From assembly GCA_031277685.1 (NCBI GenBank), contig JAITLV010000208.1, forward strand, positions 1-56,965: DNA of 56,965 bases, read 5' to 3'. Source of the stretch: Sphingobacterium sp. (lineage in GTDB: Bacteria; Bacteroidota; Bacteroidia; Sphingobacteriales; Sphingobacteriaceae). The notes below the pieces were generated by a model. It did no database searches and was not told the DNA's origin. It saw only the letters and a list, made by a program, of their open reading frames with translations. Below are positions 40,502 through 50,332 of this stretch, in pieces. Both the position numbers and the translations under genes were made by a program. Positions within the stretch are counted from its first letter, which is position 1; each line of letters begins with the position of its first letter.

Positions 40502-43387
40502 TTATGCTAAAAGTTCTTGTAGGTCTTCCTGAGAAAGTGATTTTATAAAACTTTCCTCGGTTGTAATGAGGCTTTGGGCAATAGACTTCTTTCTATTCTG
40601 TAGTGCCAATATTTTCTCTTCCACGGTGTCTTTACTGATGAATTTGTAGATAAATACATTCCGTGTTTGTCCAATTCGGTGTGAACGGTCTACAGCTTGT
40701 TGTTCTACTGCAGGGTTCCACCATGGATCTAATATAAAGACATAATCGGCTTCAATCAGGTTGAGGCCAACACCACCAGCTTTGATTGATATTAAAAACA
40801 GTTTGGTGTTGTTGTTCTTACGGAACTGACTGACGGCTTCGTCCCGGTTTTTCGTCCCGCCGTCAAGATAGGCATAGTTTGTTCCCTTCTGATCAAAATA
40901 TTGTCTGAAGATATTAAGCTGTTTGACAAACTGGGAGAAAATAAGGACTTTATTTCCTCGCTGCATCACCATTTCAAGGGTTTCAATGACAGCATCAAAT
41001 TTTCCCGAATCACCTAAAAAGTCTTCATCGACCATTTTAGGATGATTGGCCAATTGGCGAAGTTTGGTCAGTCCCTGTAGCAAAGCGATCTGTGTCGACT
41101 TTGGTTTGTTGTCCAATTGTCCATCAAGAATGGCATTCCGATACTCGGATTTGACTTTCTCATAAAGTTCCGATTGTTTATCGGTCATTTCGCAATAAAG
41201 CACCTGCTCGGTTTTGGGCGGTAGTTCCGTGGCGACCTGATCTTTTGTACGTCTCAAAATGAAAGGTTTGACAATTGCTTGAAGACGTTGTGCTTTTTCT
41301 TCATCCTTTTTCTTTTCAATCGGCTGTACAAATTCTTTTTGAAAATAGGTGTAACTTCCCAATAAACCAGGATTGGTAAAATGCATTTGTGCCCAAAGAT
41401 CAGAAACAGAGTTCTCAACGGGTGTCCCACTTAAAGCCAATTTATTTTTGCTTTTGAGACTTTTTATCGCTTTAAAGGATTTTGATGTCGGGTTTTTAAT
41501 GTTTTGGCTTTCATCTAATATGATGTAATTGAAATAAAAGCCACTCAAAATATCCTCGTCGATACGCGCAATACCGTAAGTTGTGATAATGAGGTCATAT
41601 TTGGAGAATAGGGTAGCATCTTTGATCCGATTGTTTCCCGTATGCAAATGGATGTTAAGTTGTGGTGCAAACTGATGAGCTTCTTTTTGCCAGTTGTATA
41701 CAAGCGATGTTGGCAACACCAGAAGTGATGTATGTATTTCCTGCTGATCGACAATTTGCTCTTTTTGCTGCTGTAGTAAGGCTAAGGTCTGTATGGTTTT
41801 ACCAAGTCCCATGTCATCTGCAAGACAGCCTCCAAATTTATATTGTTTTAGAAAATTAAACCAGTTGTAGCCTGCCTTCTGATAAGGGCGTAGGTTTCCT
41901 TTGAAATATTTTGGTTCTGGAATATCTGTAATTTCCTCAAACGTAGCAAGATTTTGCAGTTTGCGGTTGAAAACCAATTTGGTGTGTTCACTGATCTCAA
42001 AAAGTAAACCAATGTGCACTTTGTTTAGTTTAAGCTCATGTCTATCGGCAGAGAACTGAAAGAGATGATTGTATTGTGCAAACCATTCTTCAGGGATCAT
42101 GGCGATTTCACCATTTGGGAGAGTAAATTCTTTGATATTGTTTAGAATATGATTTCTTAACTGAATAAAGGGAATTTCGTAGGGGCCGAATTTAGCGATA
42201 GCACTGATATCGAACCAGTCATTATCTTCATCGATAGCGATGTCCAATGAGGTATGACCGATAAAAAAGCGTTTCTGCTCGCTGTTTTGTATGATTTGAA
42301 AGCCTAAGGCTTTTATTTGCTCCTGATGATTATTCATCCAGTCAAATACCGAAATCCGTTTTCCGGATTGAATGGAAGGGGCAAACAATCCAAGTTGGCG
42401 GTCTAAATCGGATAGCCCTAAAGCTTTGAGATTTTCCTGTTGTTGCTCTTCCCATTGCAGAGAACGTTTGACCCGATGAAAAATATACAAGTCTTTTTCC
42501 TGATTATATTCCATTCGTACCGTCACTTTATTTTCCGCTCCTGCAGTAAATGTGTGGGGGCCATATTGGAATTGCAACTGTAATTGTGAAGCACCGTCTT
42601 CCACATAGATCAAATGCAATAATGGAATTGCTTGGTGCTGATGTGTCTGTATTTCAAATCCTTCCGCATAGACATGATAACGTTCGATCAATCCGCAGAC
42701 GAAAGTTTCAAAATATTTTTTTTCCGTACTCCTTCCGACAGAAATGTATCGTTTGTTAAGAAAGGGGGTTAATTTTTTCCCTTCCAAAGCCTGATCAAAA
42801 TAGTATAAGGTATTATTTAAAAGTAGCCACGCCTGTGTATTGGTCAGTACAATGGCATTTTTAAACATAAACTCCAAACGTTGGTTTTCATATTTTATAG
42901 TTGGGAAGTAACGCGTTTCTTCCTCGTTTCGACGAAAGTGGAATAAAATAGAGGCGGCTGATGTAGCTAATTTAATCTCCTGATCCGCCGGATAGCCGTC
43001 TTTGCTCATCATAAAAAGCGGCTTATCACCAATGGACTCAAAAAACTGAATCATTTTTTCATCAATCTTCGGCCGCAATAAGTCATAGAGTTTTTTGTCG
43101 AAGACTTTCGAGAAGAAGTCAACTGGCCGGATTGCTTTTTTATAGTATTTTTTGATGAGATTGGTCTGTTCGATATCGTCGAGCAGTCGAATCAGTTTGT
43201 AATCTATCTCGTCCAAGTCTGCAGCATAGGCATCTACGGTATTACTAAATATACGTTGGTATCGTAGTGAGTAAGTCCCATTGGGATTAAGTTTGACCAT
43301 ATGTGGCTCAATGAGATAGCCAAGATAGGGGTGCTCACAAATAGAATAAACGATTTTATATACTGGAAATGACTTTGACTGTTGCAT
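40502..43387 (-). CDS. SNF2-family DEAD/DEAH-like helicase/ATPase
   Basis: 961 residues from the ATG at 43387 (MQQSKSFPVYKIV). The frame extends 14 codons further, but those residues look non-coding. The N-terminal 480 residues carry no recognised motif. The C-terminal half has motif I ADDMGLGKTIQ, motif II LDESQNIKN, LSGTPVENSVSDLW (III), VLIFSQFVKQL (IV), SIKAGGVGLNL (V) and DRSHRIGQTRNV (VI). Bacterial SNF2 proteins translocate on DNA and may remodel polymerase-DNA complexes. It is not next to a restriction or phage-defence gene, so it looks like the housekeeping Bacteroidota type. Confidence 0.92.
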   Translation of the reverse strand: MQQSKSFPVYKIVYSICEHPYLGYLIEPHMVKLNPNGTYSLRYQRIFSNTVDAYAADLDEIDYKLIRLLDDIEQTNLIKKYYKKAIRPVDFFSKVFDKKLYDLLRPKIDEKMIQFFESIGDKPLFMMSKDGYPADQEIKLATSAASILFHFRRNEEETRYFPTIKYENQRLEFMFKNAIVLTNTQAWLLLNNTLYYFDQALEGKKLTPFLNKRYISVGRSTEKKYFETFVCGLIERYHVYAEGFEIQTHQHQAIPLLHLIYVEDGASQLQLQFQYGPHTFTAGAENKVTVRMEYNQEKDLYIFHRVKRSLQWEEQQQENLKALGLSDLDRQLGLFAPSIQSGKRISVFDWMNNHQEQIKALGFQIIQNSEQKRFFIGHTSLDIAIDEDNDWFDISAIAKFGPYEIPFIQLRNHILNNIKEFTLPNGEIAMIPEEWFAQYNHLFQFSADRHELKLNKVHIGLLFEISEHTKLVFNRKLQNLATFEEITDIPEPKYFKGNLRPYQKAGYNWFNFLKQYKFGGCLADDMGLGKTIQTLALLQQQKEQIVDQQEIHTSLLVLPTSLVYNWQKEAHQFAPQLNIHLHTGNNRIKDATLFSKYDLIITTYGIARIDEDILSGFYFNYIILDESQNIKNPTSKSFKAIKSLKSKNKLALSGTPVENSVSDLWAQMHFTNPGLLGSYTYFQKEFVQPIEKKKDEEKAQRLQAIVKPFILRRTKDQVATELPPKTEQVLYCEMTDKQSELYEKVKSEYRNAILDGQLDNKPKSTQIALLQGLTKLRQLANHPKMVDEDFLGDSGKFDAVIETLEMVMQRGNKVLIFSQFVKQLNIFRQYFDQKGTNYAYLDGGTKNRDEAVSQFRKNNNTKLFLISIKAGGVGLNLIEADYVFILDPWWNPAVEQQAVDRSHRIGQTRNVFIYKFISKDTVEEKILALQNRKKSIAQSLITTEESFIKSLSQEDLQELLA

Positions 43388-43558
43388 TAAAATTAGCGGA
43401 CCTTGTAAATAAAGGTATCTAATATACAATAAAATATACCATTAATTGCAAATTGCCCGATGAAATTTAAAAAAGTGGATAAAACGAGTTAGGGGCGAGG
43501 ACTGCAATTAGCAATAACTACAGTTCTGTAACCAAAGGCTTAAAACACAATTTTGTTC

Positions 43559-44338
43559 TTAAAAAATACCCTCAAAGACAAATTTTGCGGGGCCCTTGAG
43601 ATAGACATTTGTAAAGCGATGTCCGTCTTTATGGAAAGAGATATACAGTTGGCCACCTAATACGCGAACCGGGATCGTAATATCCCCTTCTAATTCGGTT
43701 TGCAGTGCCACTGCCATTGCCGCTGCCGTAGCACCTGTGCCGCAAGCAAAAGTTTCGTCTTCTACACCACGTTCAAATGTGCGTAAGAAATAGCCGTTGC
43801 CCTCTTTTTCGATGAAATTGACATTAATGCCTTCTGTGGTATAGAGCGCATTGTTGCGGATTGCGTAGCCATCCTGAAAAACATTTTTTTCTTTCAGGTT
43901 TGTGACAAAGCTAACGTAATGGGGCGAGCCGGTCTGTAGTATATAAGCATCACCATCACGCCCGAACTCGTTGACATCAATCATTTGTAGATTGACAAGT
44001 TCAGGTGATATGGAGGCATGATGTATGCCATCTACTGCCAAAAAGACAGTATTGTCAGTAACGATGCCTAAATCATGCGCAAAAGCGACAATACAGCGTC
44101 CACCATTGCCGCACATACTCCCTTCCCGACCATCCGCATTATAATAGATCATCTCGAAATCGTAGTTTTCTTTGTTTTGGAGAAGCATCAGACCGTCTGC
44201 GCCTATGCCGAATCTACGGTCACAAAGCTTTTTTACAAGCGTTTCATTGGCGCGGTCGAACGAATTGTCGCGATTGTCCACTAAAACGAAATCATTGCCA
44301 GCTCCCTGATATTTTGAAAATCTTACTTTCGATGCCAT
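43559..44338 (-). CDS. dapF: diaminopimelate epimerase
   Basis: 259 residues from the ATG at 44338 (MASKVRFSKYQGAGNDFVLVDN). Seven codons further upstream are possible but lie inside the promoter dyad. The two catalytic cysteines are in MCGNGGRC and ETFACGTGATAAA. It interconverts LL- and meso-diaminopimelate for lysine and peptidoglycan. The promoter element (TATTTTTG on the minus strand, 44357-44364) lies inside an inverted repeat. Confidence 0.95.
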   Translation of the reverse strand: MASKVRFSKYQGAGNDFVLVDNRDNSFDRANETLVKKLCDRRFGIGADGLMLLQNKENYDFEMIYYNADGREGSMCGNGGRCIVAFAHDLGIVTDNTVFLAVDGIHHASISPELVNLQMIDVNEFGRDGDAYILQTGSPHYVSFVTNLKEKNVFQDGYAIRNNALYTTEGINVNFIEKEGNGYFLRTFERGVEDETFACGTGATAAAMAVALQTELEGDITIPVRVLGGQLYISFHKDGHRFTNVYLKGPAKFVFEGIF

Positions 44339-44352
44339 TATGTTGATTTGTA

Positions 44353-44378
44353 GTAACAAAAATACGTTTTTTTGTTAC
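44353..44378 (-). promoter_or_regulatory. inverted repeat overlapping the dapF -7 element
   Basis: GTAACAAAAA (44353-44362) and TTTTTGTTAC (44369-44378) form a perfect 10-bp dyad. On the minus strand its distal half contains most of TATTTTTG (44357-44364), so a bound protein would occlude the promoter. Confidence 0.4.
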
Positions 44379-44479
44379 AAAAAAATGGCCAAAAGTTAAG
44401 ATTTGTTAAAATCATTGCATTTGTCTAGTAATTAACATTTTTTAACGTGTCGGATTTTCAGAAGGCCTTGAAATGGTAT

Positions 44480-44487
44480 TACATTTG
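44480..44487 (+). promoter_or_regulatory. -7-like element TACATTTG of the degP gene
   Basis: Matches TAnnTTTG, about 85 nt before the start codon; the -33 region is weak. Confidence 0.4.
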
Positions 44488-44571
44488 AACATATCCGAAT
44501 AAAATCGGTAATTTTAAGAGCAAAAATTATCAGCTTATATTAAGACACTTTAAAATAATATAGATAAGTTT

Positions 44572-46134
44572 ATGAATAAGGTCGGTTTAACGCTATTAAC
44601 AGCTGTTTTCGGTGGAGCAGTAGCATTAGGTGGTTACAAGCTTATTGAGAATAAGAAAATTGATGGACTGTCTTTCGAAGAGAAACAGAAAGTTTATTTT
44701 GCCAATAATCCCACAGCAGCTGGAGCGATGTCTTCTGCAGGCAATCCTGATTTTACACAGGCTGCTGCTGCAGTATCTCCTGGTGTAGTACATATCAAGA
44801 CAACGTATAGTCGGAAAGGTTCGCAGCAATCACAAGGTTCTCCTTTCGATATGTTTGAAGAGTTTTTCGGTATGCCACAGGGTGGAGGACGTCGCCAGAT
44901 GCAGGCACAGCCTGTACAGGCATCTGGATCAGGTGTCATTATTTCGGATGATGGTTATATTGTTACCAATAACCACGTGGTAGAAGATGCCGATAAGATT
45001 GAAGTGGTGCTAACGGACAAACGTACGTTTGAAGCTAAATTGATCGGTCGTGACCCAAATACGGATATTGCATTATTGAAAGTTGCAGGAAAGGGACTCC
45101 CTGTTGTCAAATTAGGTAATTCAGATAATGTCAATGTGGGCGAATGGGTATTAGCTTTCGGTTATCCACTTGGTTTGCAGTCTACGGTAACCGCTGGTAT
45201 TGTCAGTGCAACAGGTCGCGATATTGGTATCTTAAGAGAGGGACAACAACAACGTGGTAATCCTTTTGGAGGTAATCCGGATCAGCCGCTAGCCAGCTCA
45301 GCGATTGAATCTTTTATCCAAACAGATGCTGTTATCAATAAAGGGAACAGCGGTGGAGCATTAACTAATGCGGCAGGGGAATTGATCGGTATCAACTCTG
45401 CGATAGCCTCCCCAACAGGTGTATATGCAGGTTATGGTTTTGCCATTCCTGTTAATCTGGTGAAGAAAATTGCAGATGATTTTGTTGAATTCGGAAATGT
45501 AAAACGTGGTTATATTGGTGTTAGTTATGTGCCTATAACCTCAGAATTGGCTAAAGAAAAAGGTATAACAGACATTAATGGCTTATATGTAGAGGATGCG
45601 GTTGCCGGTGGAGCTGCGGAAGCTGCAGGTATTAAAAAAGGAGATATCTTAACGAAGGTCAATGGCAAGGTGATTACAGGTTCTCCTGTATTAAGTGAAA
45701 CGATTGGTCGCCTGCGTCCAGGTGACAAAGTAAATATTACCTACAAACGTGACGGTAAAGAAAAACAAGTTTCCTTGACGTTGAAAGGTGAGGATTCATT
45801 AAAATCGGCCTCTGGTGCGAGTGGAAAAGCCTCAAAAAGTGCTACTGAAATCTATAACAAATTAGGTGCAAGCTTTATCCCTGCTTCTGCTGCGAAGAAA
45901 AAAGAGCTGGGTGTAAACTCCGGTGTTGTGGTAACACAAGTAAACCGTGGGGGTATATTTGATTACTTTGGTGTCGAAAGAGGTTTGGTAATCACAGAGG
46001 TGAATGGAAAGGCAGTTAATAGTGTTGACGATGTAGAGTCTGCATTAGGTACAACACAACGTAATATCGTGCGCTTGAAAGGTGTATCTCCACAAGGTGG
46101 TGCTGTCCAATTGAGTTTCCCAGTGGAATATTAA
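44572..46134 (+). CDS. degP: periplasmic Do-type serine protease (DegP/HtrA)
   Basis: 520 residues. An N-terminal membrane/signal segment (about 5-25) precedes a trypsin-like domain with triad His135 (TNNHVVED), Asp165 (NTDIALLK) and Ser260 (NKGNSGGAL). Two PDZ domains follow (about 305-400 and 425-515). It degrades or refolds damaged envelope proteins. It appears monocistronic, with a terminator at 46170-46205. A chaperone/protease role fits with the cyclophilin gene nearby, though the two are not in one operon. Confidence 0.93.
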   Translation: MNKVGLTLLTAVFGGAVALGGYKLIENKKIDGLSFEEKQKVYFANNPTAAGAMSSAGNPDFTQAAAAVSPGVVHIKTTYSRKGSQQSQGSPFDMFEEFFGMPQGGGRRQMQAQPVQASGSGVIISDDGYIVTNNHVVEDADKIEVVLTDKRTFEAKLIGRDPNTDIALLKVAGKGLPVVKLGNSDNVNVGEWVLAFGYPLGLQSTVTAGIVSATGRDIGILREGQQQRGNPFGGNPDQPLASSAIESFIQTDAVINKGNSGGALTNAAGELIGINSAIASPTGVYAGYGFAIPVNLVKKIADDFVEFGNVKRGYIGVSYVPITSELAKEKGITDINGLYVEDAVAGGAAEAAGIKKGDILTKVNGKVITGSPVLSETIGRLRPGDKVNITYKRDGKEKQVSLTLKGEDSLKSASGASGKASKSATEIYNKLGASFIPASAAKKKELGVNSGVVVTQVNRGGIFDYFGVERGLVITEVNGKAVNSVDDVESALGTTQRNIVRLKGVSPQGGAVQLSFPVEY

Positions 46135-46434
46135 AAATTGAATTAAGAATTGGTTGATTAATATAGTTTAGGTGGTTCTAATCGTCAGGTTGGGCCACCT
46201 TTTTTGTTGGATCCCATAGTTCGGTGGAATCAGAATTGTACAGGTCAGGTGCAATTTCATCAGGATTGTTTCTTTAATAATTTAAGTTTAGTTATTTTGT
46301 GCAATAAAGTGCAGTACACAGATCATGCCCATGGGCGTGCACAGTTATAAAGCTGCTGCTACATAGTAACCGCTAATGAAAGTGAAGAGGTTTTTTACTG
46401 CTCTTCAAATTTCATGGCTTAAAAATATATTTCA
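46135..46434. other. 300-bp intergenic region
   Basis: Holds the degP terminator and a near-palindrome around GCCCATGGGC (46324-46339). No ORF or clear promoter consensus. Confidence 0.5.
46170..46205 (+). terminator. intrinsic terminator of degP
   Basis: AGGTGG (46170-46175) pairs with CCACCT (46195-46200), then T6. Confidence 0.7.
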
Positions 46435-46878
46435 ATGAAAATTTTAATGGTTTGTTTGGGAAATATCTGTCGTTCGCCGCTGGCGCATGGGATATTGAAG
46501 CAAAAAGTAAAAGATAGACAGTTGAACTGGGTTGTCGAGTCAGCGGGCACCGGTGATTGGCATATTGGTGAAGCACCCGATCGGAGGGCAATAGCAATTG
46601 CGAAGAAATACGGTGTGGATATCTCAGACCAGCGGGCGAGGCATTTTCAACCTAGATTTTTTGATGAATATGATTATATTTTTGTCATGGATCGTCAGAA
46701 TTTTGCGGATGTTTGTGCAAAGGTGCAAAATACAGCTGACTTGGATAAGGTACAATTGTTTTTGGAGGATGATGTTGTTCCGGATCCGTACTTTGATGAT
46801 AATTTGTTTGATCCTGTTTTTCAGATGATTGACAAACGTTGTTCGGAAGTGATCGAAAAGGTCTCTTTATCTTCGTAA
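46435..46878 (+). CDS. low-molecular-weight protein tyrosine phosphatase
   Basis: 147 residues. The active-site loop is CLGNICRS (Cys7 nucleophile, Arg13). The general acid lies in VPDPYFDD. Family length is 140-160 residues. It dephosphorylates phosphotyrosine, possibly on capsule-associated BY-kinases, but no such kinase is in the window. It stands alone. Confidence 0.93.
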   Translation: MKILMVCLGNICRSPLAHGILKQKVKDRQLNWVVESAGTGDWHIGEAPDRRAIAIAKKYGVDISDQRARHFQPRFFDEYDYIFVMDRQNFADVCAKVQNTADLDKVQLFLEDDVVPDPYFDDNLFDPVFQMIDKRCSEVIEKVSLSS

Positions 46879-47079
46879 TTGACATTGATATTATCTGGAT
46901 ATCAGGAATTAATTCCTAATTTTCGGAATCCAAAAAATTTCTAAGGAAAAGAAATAGTAATCGGAATGCCGTCTTAGATGATTCGATAATTAACAGATTG
47001 ATGGATCATAGTTTTATAACTAAGTGGTGAAGCTTGTCTATTCGTTGGCAAGTTTGTCTTTGTTTGGTAAAAGAAAAAA

Positions 47080-47427
47080 ATGAAAGCAGCAGAAGTGAAC
47101 AAAAAGTGGAGCATCCTGCAGGGTGAGATAGCTTCTTTATTTGATATGGAGAAACCCGACATCAAGGTATGTTTATTCCTTATCGGTGTGCAGGAATTGG
47201 GAAAAGGTCCCCAAAGTTTTTCAAAACGACAAAAGGAAGAATTGATGCACATTGCAACATGTCGTTTGTTCAGTGCAATGGGTTTCTATAATCTCAAGGG
47301 GCTGGATGAAGAAGGCTGGCCACATTGGGAGCTGGTGAAACCTATTCCCAATTATACATTATTGGAACAGGAACTTATTATGAAGTCCTTGATTATAGAT
47401 TATTTTGAAGAGTTAAACGTCATCTAA
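47080..47427 (+). CDS. conserved small protein of unknown function
   Basis: 115 residues. No recognised domain, and soluble: mainly helical, with LFLIGVQELGKGPQSFSKRQKEELMHIATCRLFSAMGFYNLKGLDEEGWPHWE. I believe similar proteins occur in this position in Bacteroidota, but that could not be verified. It ends 4 bp before the cyclophilin gene, so the two are probably cotranscribed. Confidence 0.7.
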   Translation: MKAAEVNKKWSILQGEIASLFDMEKPDIKVCLFLIGVQELGKGPQSFSKRQKEELMHIATCRLFSAMGFYNLKGLDEEGWPHWELVKPIPNYTLLEQELIMKSLIIDYFEELNVI

Positions 47428-47431
47428 AAAC

Positions 47432-48190
47432 ATGAAATTTTTAAAAGTTTGTTTAGTCGCTATATTTTGCTTTTTGCAAGTCATGGCATTTGCGGCTAAA
47501 CCGGAGTATAAATATGTCCAGATTGTTACGGACAAAGGGATCTGTGTGTTGCGTTTGTATAATGAAACGCCAAAACATCGGGACAACTTTGTGAAATTGG
47601 CGAAAAGTAACTATTATGATGGTACATTGTTCCACCGGGTCATTCAGAATTTTATGATCCAGGGTGGTGACCCGGACTCAAGAAATGCTGTGGGTGGGGC
47701 CGAACTGGGGAATGGTGGACCAGGATATACTATCCCGGCAGAAATTCAGGATGGACTATTTCATAAGAAAGGTACAATAGGTGCTGCTCGTGACAATAAT
47801 CCAGCGAAGGCATCTTCTGGATCTCAATTCTATCTTGTCCAAGGTAAGGTATTTAGCGCTGAGGATTTGAGCCGTCTGGAGCAAACACGGATGAATGGAA
47901 AGAAATTTTCTGACGCACAGCGTCAAGCGTATACCACCATTGGAGGTGCACCACATCTAGACTGGAATTACACTGTATTTGGTGAATTGGTCAAAGGAGT
48001 GGAGGTAATCGATCAGATAGCTGCAGTGAAGACAGATAAAAATGACCGGCCGGAAGTGGACGAGAAAATGACCATGCATGTGTTGACGAGACGTGAGGCG
48101 CTTAATCTGGAACGGGAATTGAAAGGTTTGAAACCGCAAACAGGTTTCTTTACCAAAATAGCCGACCTATTTTCTTCTAAAGATTATTAA
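47432..48190 (+). CDS. periplasmic cyclophilin-type peptidyl-prolyl isomerase
   Basis: 252 residues. A signal peptide (1-20, ending AFA-A) precedes a cyclophilin domain with FHRVIQNFMIQGGDP (about 69-83; catalytic Arg of FHRVI) and GSQFYLVQ (about 130-137). A C-terminal extension of about 40 residues (REALNLERELKGLKPQTGFFTKIADLF) is not part of the core. It speeds prolyl isomerisation during folding of exported proteins. It is coupled to the small unknown gene upstream. Confidence 0.93.
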   Translation: MKFLKVCLVAIFCFLQVMAFAAKPEYKYVQIVTDKGICVLRLYNETPKHRDNFVKLAKSNYYDGTLFHRVIQNFMIQGGDPDSRNAVGGAELGNGGPGYTIPAEIQDGLFHKKGTIGAARDNNPAKASSGSQFYLVQGKVFSAEDLSRLEQTRMNGKKFSDAQRQAYTTIGGAPHLDWNYTVFGELVKGVEVIDQIAAVKTDKNDRPEVDEKMTMHVLTRREALNLERELKGLKPQTGFFTKIADLFSSKDY

Positions 48191-48343
48191 ATTATGACGG
48201 ATGATTCTTGCAGCCTGAGAAGGGTTGTGTTAATCATTCGAATGTGCTATCAGAACGTAAAAATAAAAAATAGGAGAACTTCACTTCGGCCAGTTTCTGG
48301 AGTGAAGTCTCCGATCTAATATCTCAATAATCATAGCTAAACA

Positions 48344-49111
48344 ATGAAAATAGTAACCTATAATGTAAACGGTTTACGGGCAGCTTTAAAGAAAGATTGG
48401 TTAGGCTGGCTGAAAAATGTGGATGCAGATGTTATCTGCCTGCAAGAGATTAAAGCCACGCCAGATCAAATCCCAGAAGTAACCTTGTTGGAAGAGATGG
48501 GGTATGAACATTACTGGTATCCGGCCCAAAAGAAAGGCTATAGCGGTGTTGCGCTCTTTACAAAAATTCCGCCAACACATGTTGAATATGGCTGCGGTCA
48601 TGAAGACTATGATTTTGAAGGACGTATTATTAGAGCCGATTTTGATAAAGTCTCCGTGATGAGTACCTATTTTCCATCTGGGACAACAGGAGATGTAAGA
48701 CAGGATTTTAAATATCGTTTTTTGGACGATTTTCAACTATATAGTGATAAGCTATTGGTTGAAAAACCTAATTTAGTTGTATGTGGGGATTATAATATCT
48801 GTCATCGCGCGATTGATATTCATAACCCTAAATCAAACGCGAACTCTTCTGGTTTTTTGCCTGAAGAACGTGAATGGATGGAAAATTTCATTAATTCAGG
48901 ATATATCGACTCTTTTCGTCATTTAAATCCTGAGCCACATAATTATACTTGGTGGAGCTATCGTGCTGGTGCCCGTTCACGAAATCTGGGCTGGCGTATC
49001 GATTATAATATGGTATCGAAATCATTGGCGGAGCACATTAAATCTTCACAGATTTTAGCGAATGCGGTTCATTCAGACCACTGTCCAGTTTTGTTGGAAT
49101 TGGATGTGTAA
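48344..49111 (+). CDS. xth: exodeoxyribonuclease III
   Basis: 255 residues, EEP nuclease superfamily: MKIVTYNVNGLRAALKKD (Asn7), CLQEIKA (metal-binding Glu), GDYNICHRAIDIHNPK (catalytic Asp/Asn), and the terminal NAVHSDHCPVLLELD with the His-Asp pair. It cleaves AP sites and removes 3' blocks in base-excision repair. It functionally complements the tag glycosylase in this window, although they are not linked. Confidence 0.94.
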   Translation: MKIVTYNVNGLRAALKKDWLGWLKNVDADVICLQEIKATPDQIPEVTLLEEMGYEHYWYPAQKKGYSGVALFTKIPPTHVEYGCGHEDYDFEGRIIRADFDKVSVMSTYFPSGTTGDVRQDFKYRFLDDFQLYSDKLLVEKPNLVVCGDYNICHRAIDIHNPKSNANSSGFLPEEREWMENFINSGYIDSFRHLNPEPHNYTWWSYRAGARSRNLGWRIDYNMVSKSLAEHIKSSQILANAVHSDHCPVLLELDV

Positions 49112-49218
49112 ATCGGGCTTATCTATATAATAGGGAGCTATCTAAAAAGTCGAGTGAACTCCTTTTAGAACCAGCTATTTGAAATGATATTGTGGGGTGA
49201 TACGTATAAAATTACATA

Positions 49219-49258
49219 AAAAACGGGGCTATCCAACTTTTTGGATAGCCCCGTTTTT
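49219..49258. terminator. bidirectional intrinsic terminator
   Basis: AAAAACGGGGCTATCCAA (49219-49236) pairs perfectly with TTGGATAGCCCCGTTTTT (49241-49258) between convergent xth and mrp. Confidence 0.92.
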
Positions 49259-49270
49259 ATAGGAGTAAAC

Positions 49271-50332
49271 TTAAACCTGACTATGGATGATGGAGAGTTG
49301 TTGCGCAACTTTCTCCGCAATTGTCAGAAATGATTTTGTTACAGGGTCTTCCTGATCTATTGCGACAGGGAAACCGTTATCTCCAGCATCAGAAATACCT
49401 TTAAGCAAGGGGATTTCGCCAAGGAAAGGTACTTTATATTCTTCTGCCAAGCGTTTTCCGCCATCTTTACCAAAGATGTAATATTTGTTGTCCGGCAGTT
49501 CTGCCGGTGTAAAATAAGCCATATTTTCAACAACACCCAAGAGTGGGATATTAATACTGTCCATTAAAAACATACCGATTCCTTTGACTGCGTCAGCTAG
49601 CGCGACATGTTGTGGCGTCGTGACGATAACCGCTCCGGCAATCGGGAAAGTTTGCGAGACAGTAATATGGATATCACCGGTTCCGGGAGGCATATCAACA
49701 ACTAGGTAGTCCAGTTCGCCCCAATTAGCGTCGTTAAATAGTTGTTTGATGGCTGAAGTAGTCATCGGACCTCGCCATGGAATGGGCTGATTGGGGTCGG
49801 TAAAGAAGCCGATTGAAAGTAATTTCAGCCCAAATTTTTCAAGTGGTTCAATCTTAACTTGACCGTCTGGCATTTCCACAGATCCAGGTTTAGCGCCCTC
49901 TAATCCAAACATAATTGGTAGCGATGGGCCATAGATATCCGCATCCAACAGACCTGTTTTTGCCCCTTTTGCATGGAGCGCCAAAGCTAAGTTTGCCGCA
50001 ACTGTAGACTTTCCGACACCACCTTTACCTGATGATACAAGGATAATGTTTTTAATACCTGACACCTGCGCACCTTGTTTTCCAATCACATTAGAAGTCA
50101 TGTTTATCTGCACGTCAAGATTCTTATCAATAAAATGTGCTATGGCATTACGGCAAGCGTGCTCAATATGGTCTTTTAGAGGACAGGCCGGAGTCGTCAA
50201 TATAACATCGAAAGCAATCTTTTGGTCTTCGATCTGAATATTTTGAATCATATTCAATGTTACAAGATCCTTTTTTAGATCAGGCTCTTCAACATAGGAT
50301 AATGCGTTTAATATTTGTTCTTTGGTAACCAT
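49271..50332 (-). CDS. mrp: Mrp/NBP35-type iron-sulfur cluster carrier ATPase
   Basis: 353 residues. An N-terminal MIP18/DUF59 domain (about 1-85) is fused to a P-loop NTPase with SSGKGGVGKSTVAANLA (about 100-116), DADIYGPS and VVDMPPGTGDIHI. It carries or transfers Fe-S clusters to apoproteins. The CxxC pair of classical ApbC/NBP35 proteins was not seen, as in many DUF59-Mrp fusions. Monocistronic. Confidence 0.92.
   Translation of the reverse strand: MVTKEQILNALSYVEEPDLKKDLVTLNMIQNIQIEDQKIAFDVILTTPACPLKDHIEHACRNAIAHFIDKNLDVQINMTSNVIGKQGAQVSGIKNIILVSSGKGGVGKSTVAANLALALHAKGAKTGLLDADIYGPSLPIMFGLEGAKPGSVEMPDGQVKIEPLEKFGLKLLSIGFFTDPNQPIPWRGPMTTSAIKQLFNDANWGELDYLVVDMPPGTGDIHITVSQTFPIAGAVIVTTPQHVALADAVKGIGMFLMDSINIPLLGVVENMAYFTPAELPDNKYYIFGKDGGKRLAEEYKVPFLGEIPLLKGISDAGDNGFPVAIDQEDPVTKSFLTIAEKVAQQLSIIHSQV

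Noticed and set aside
40502..43387. SNF2 protein as part of a phage-defence system
   Set aside because: No nuclease, methylase or other defence partner beside it; the neighbours are an AraC regulator and dapF.
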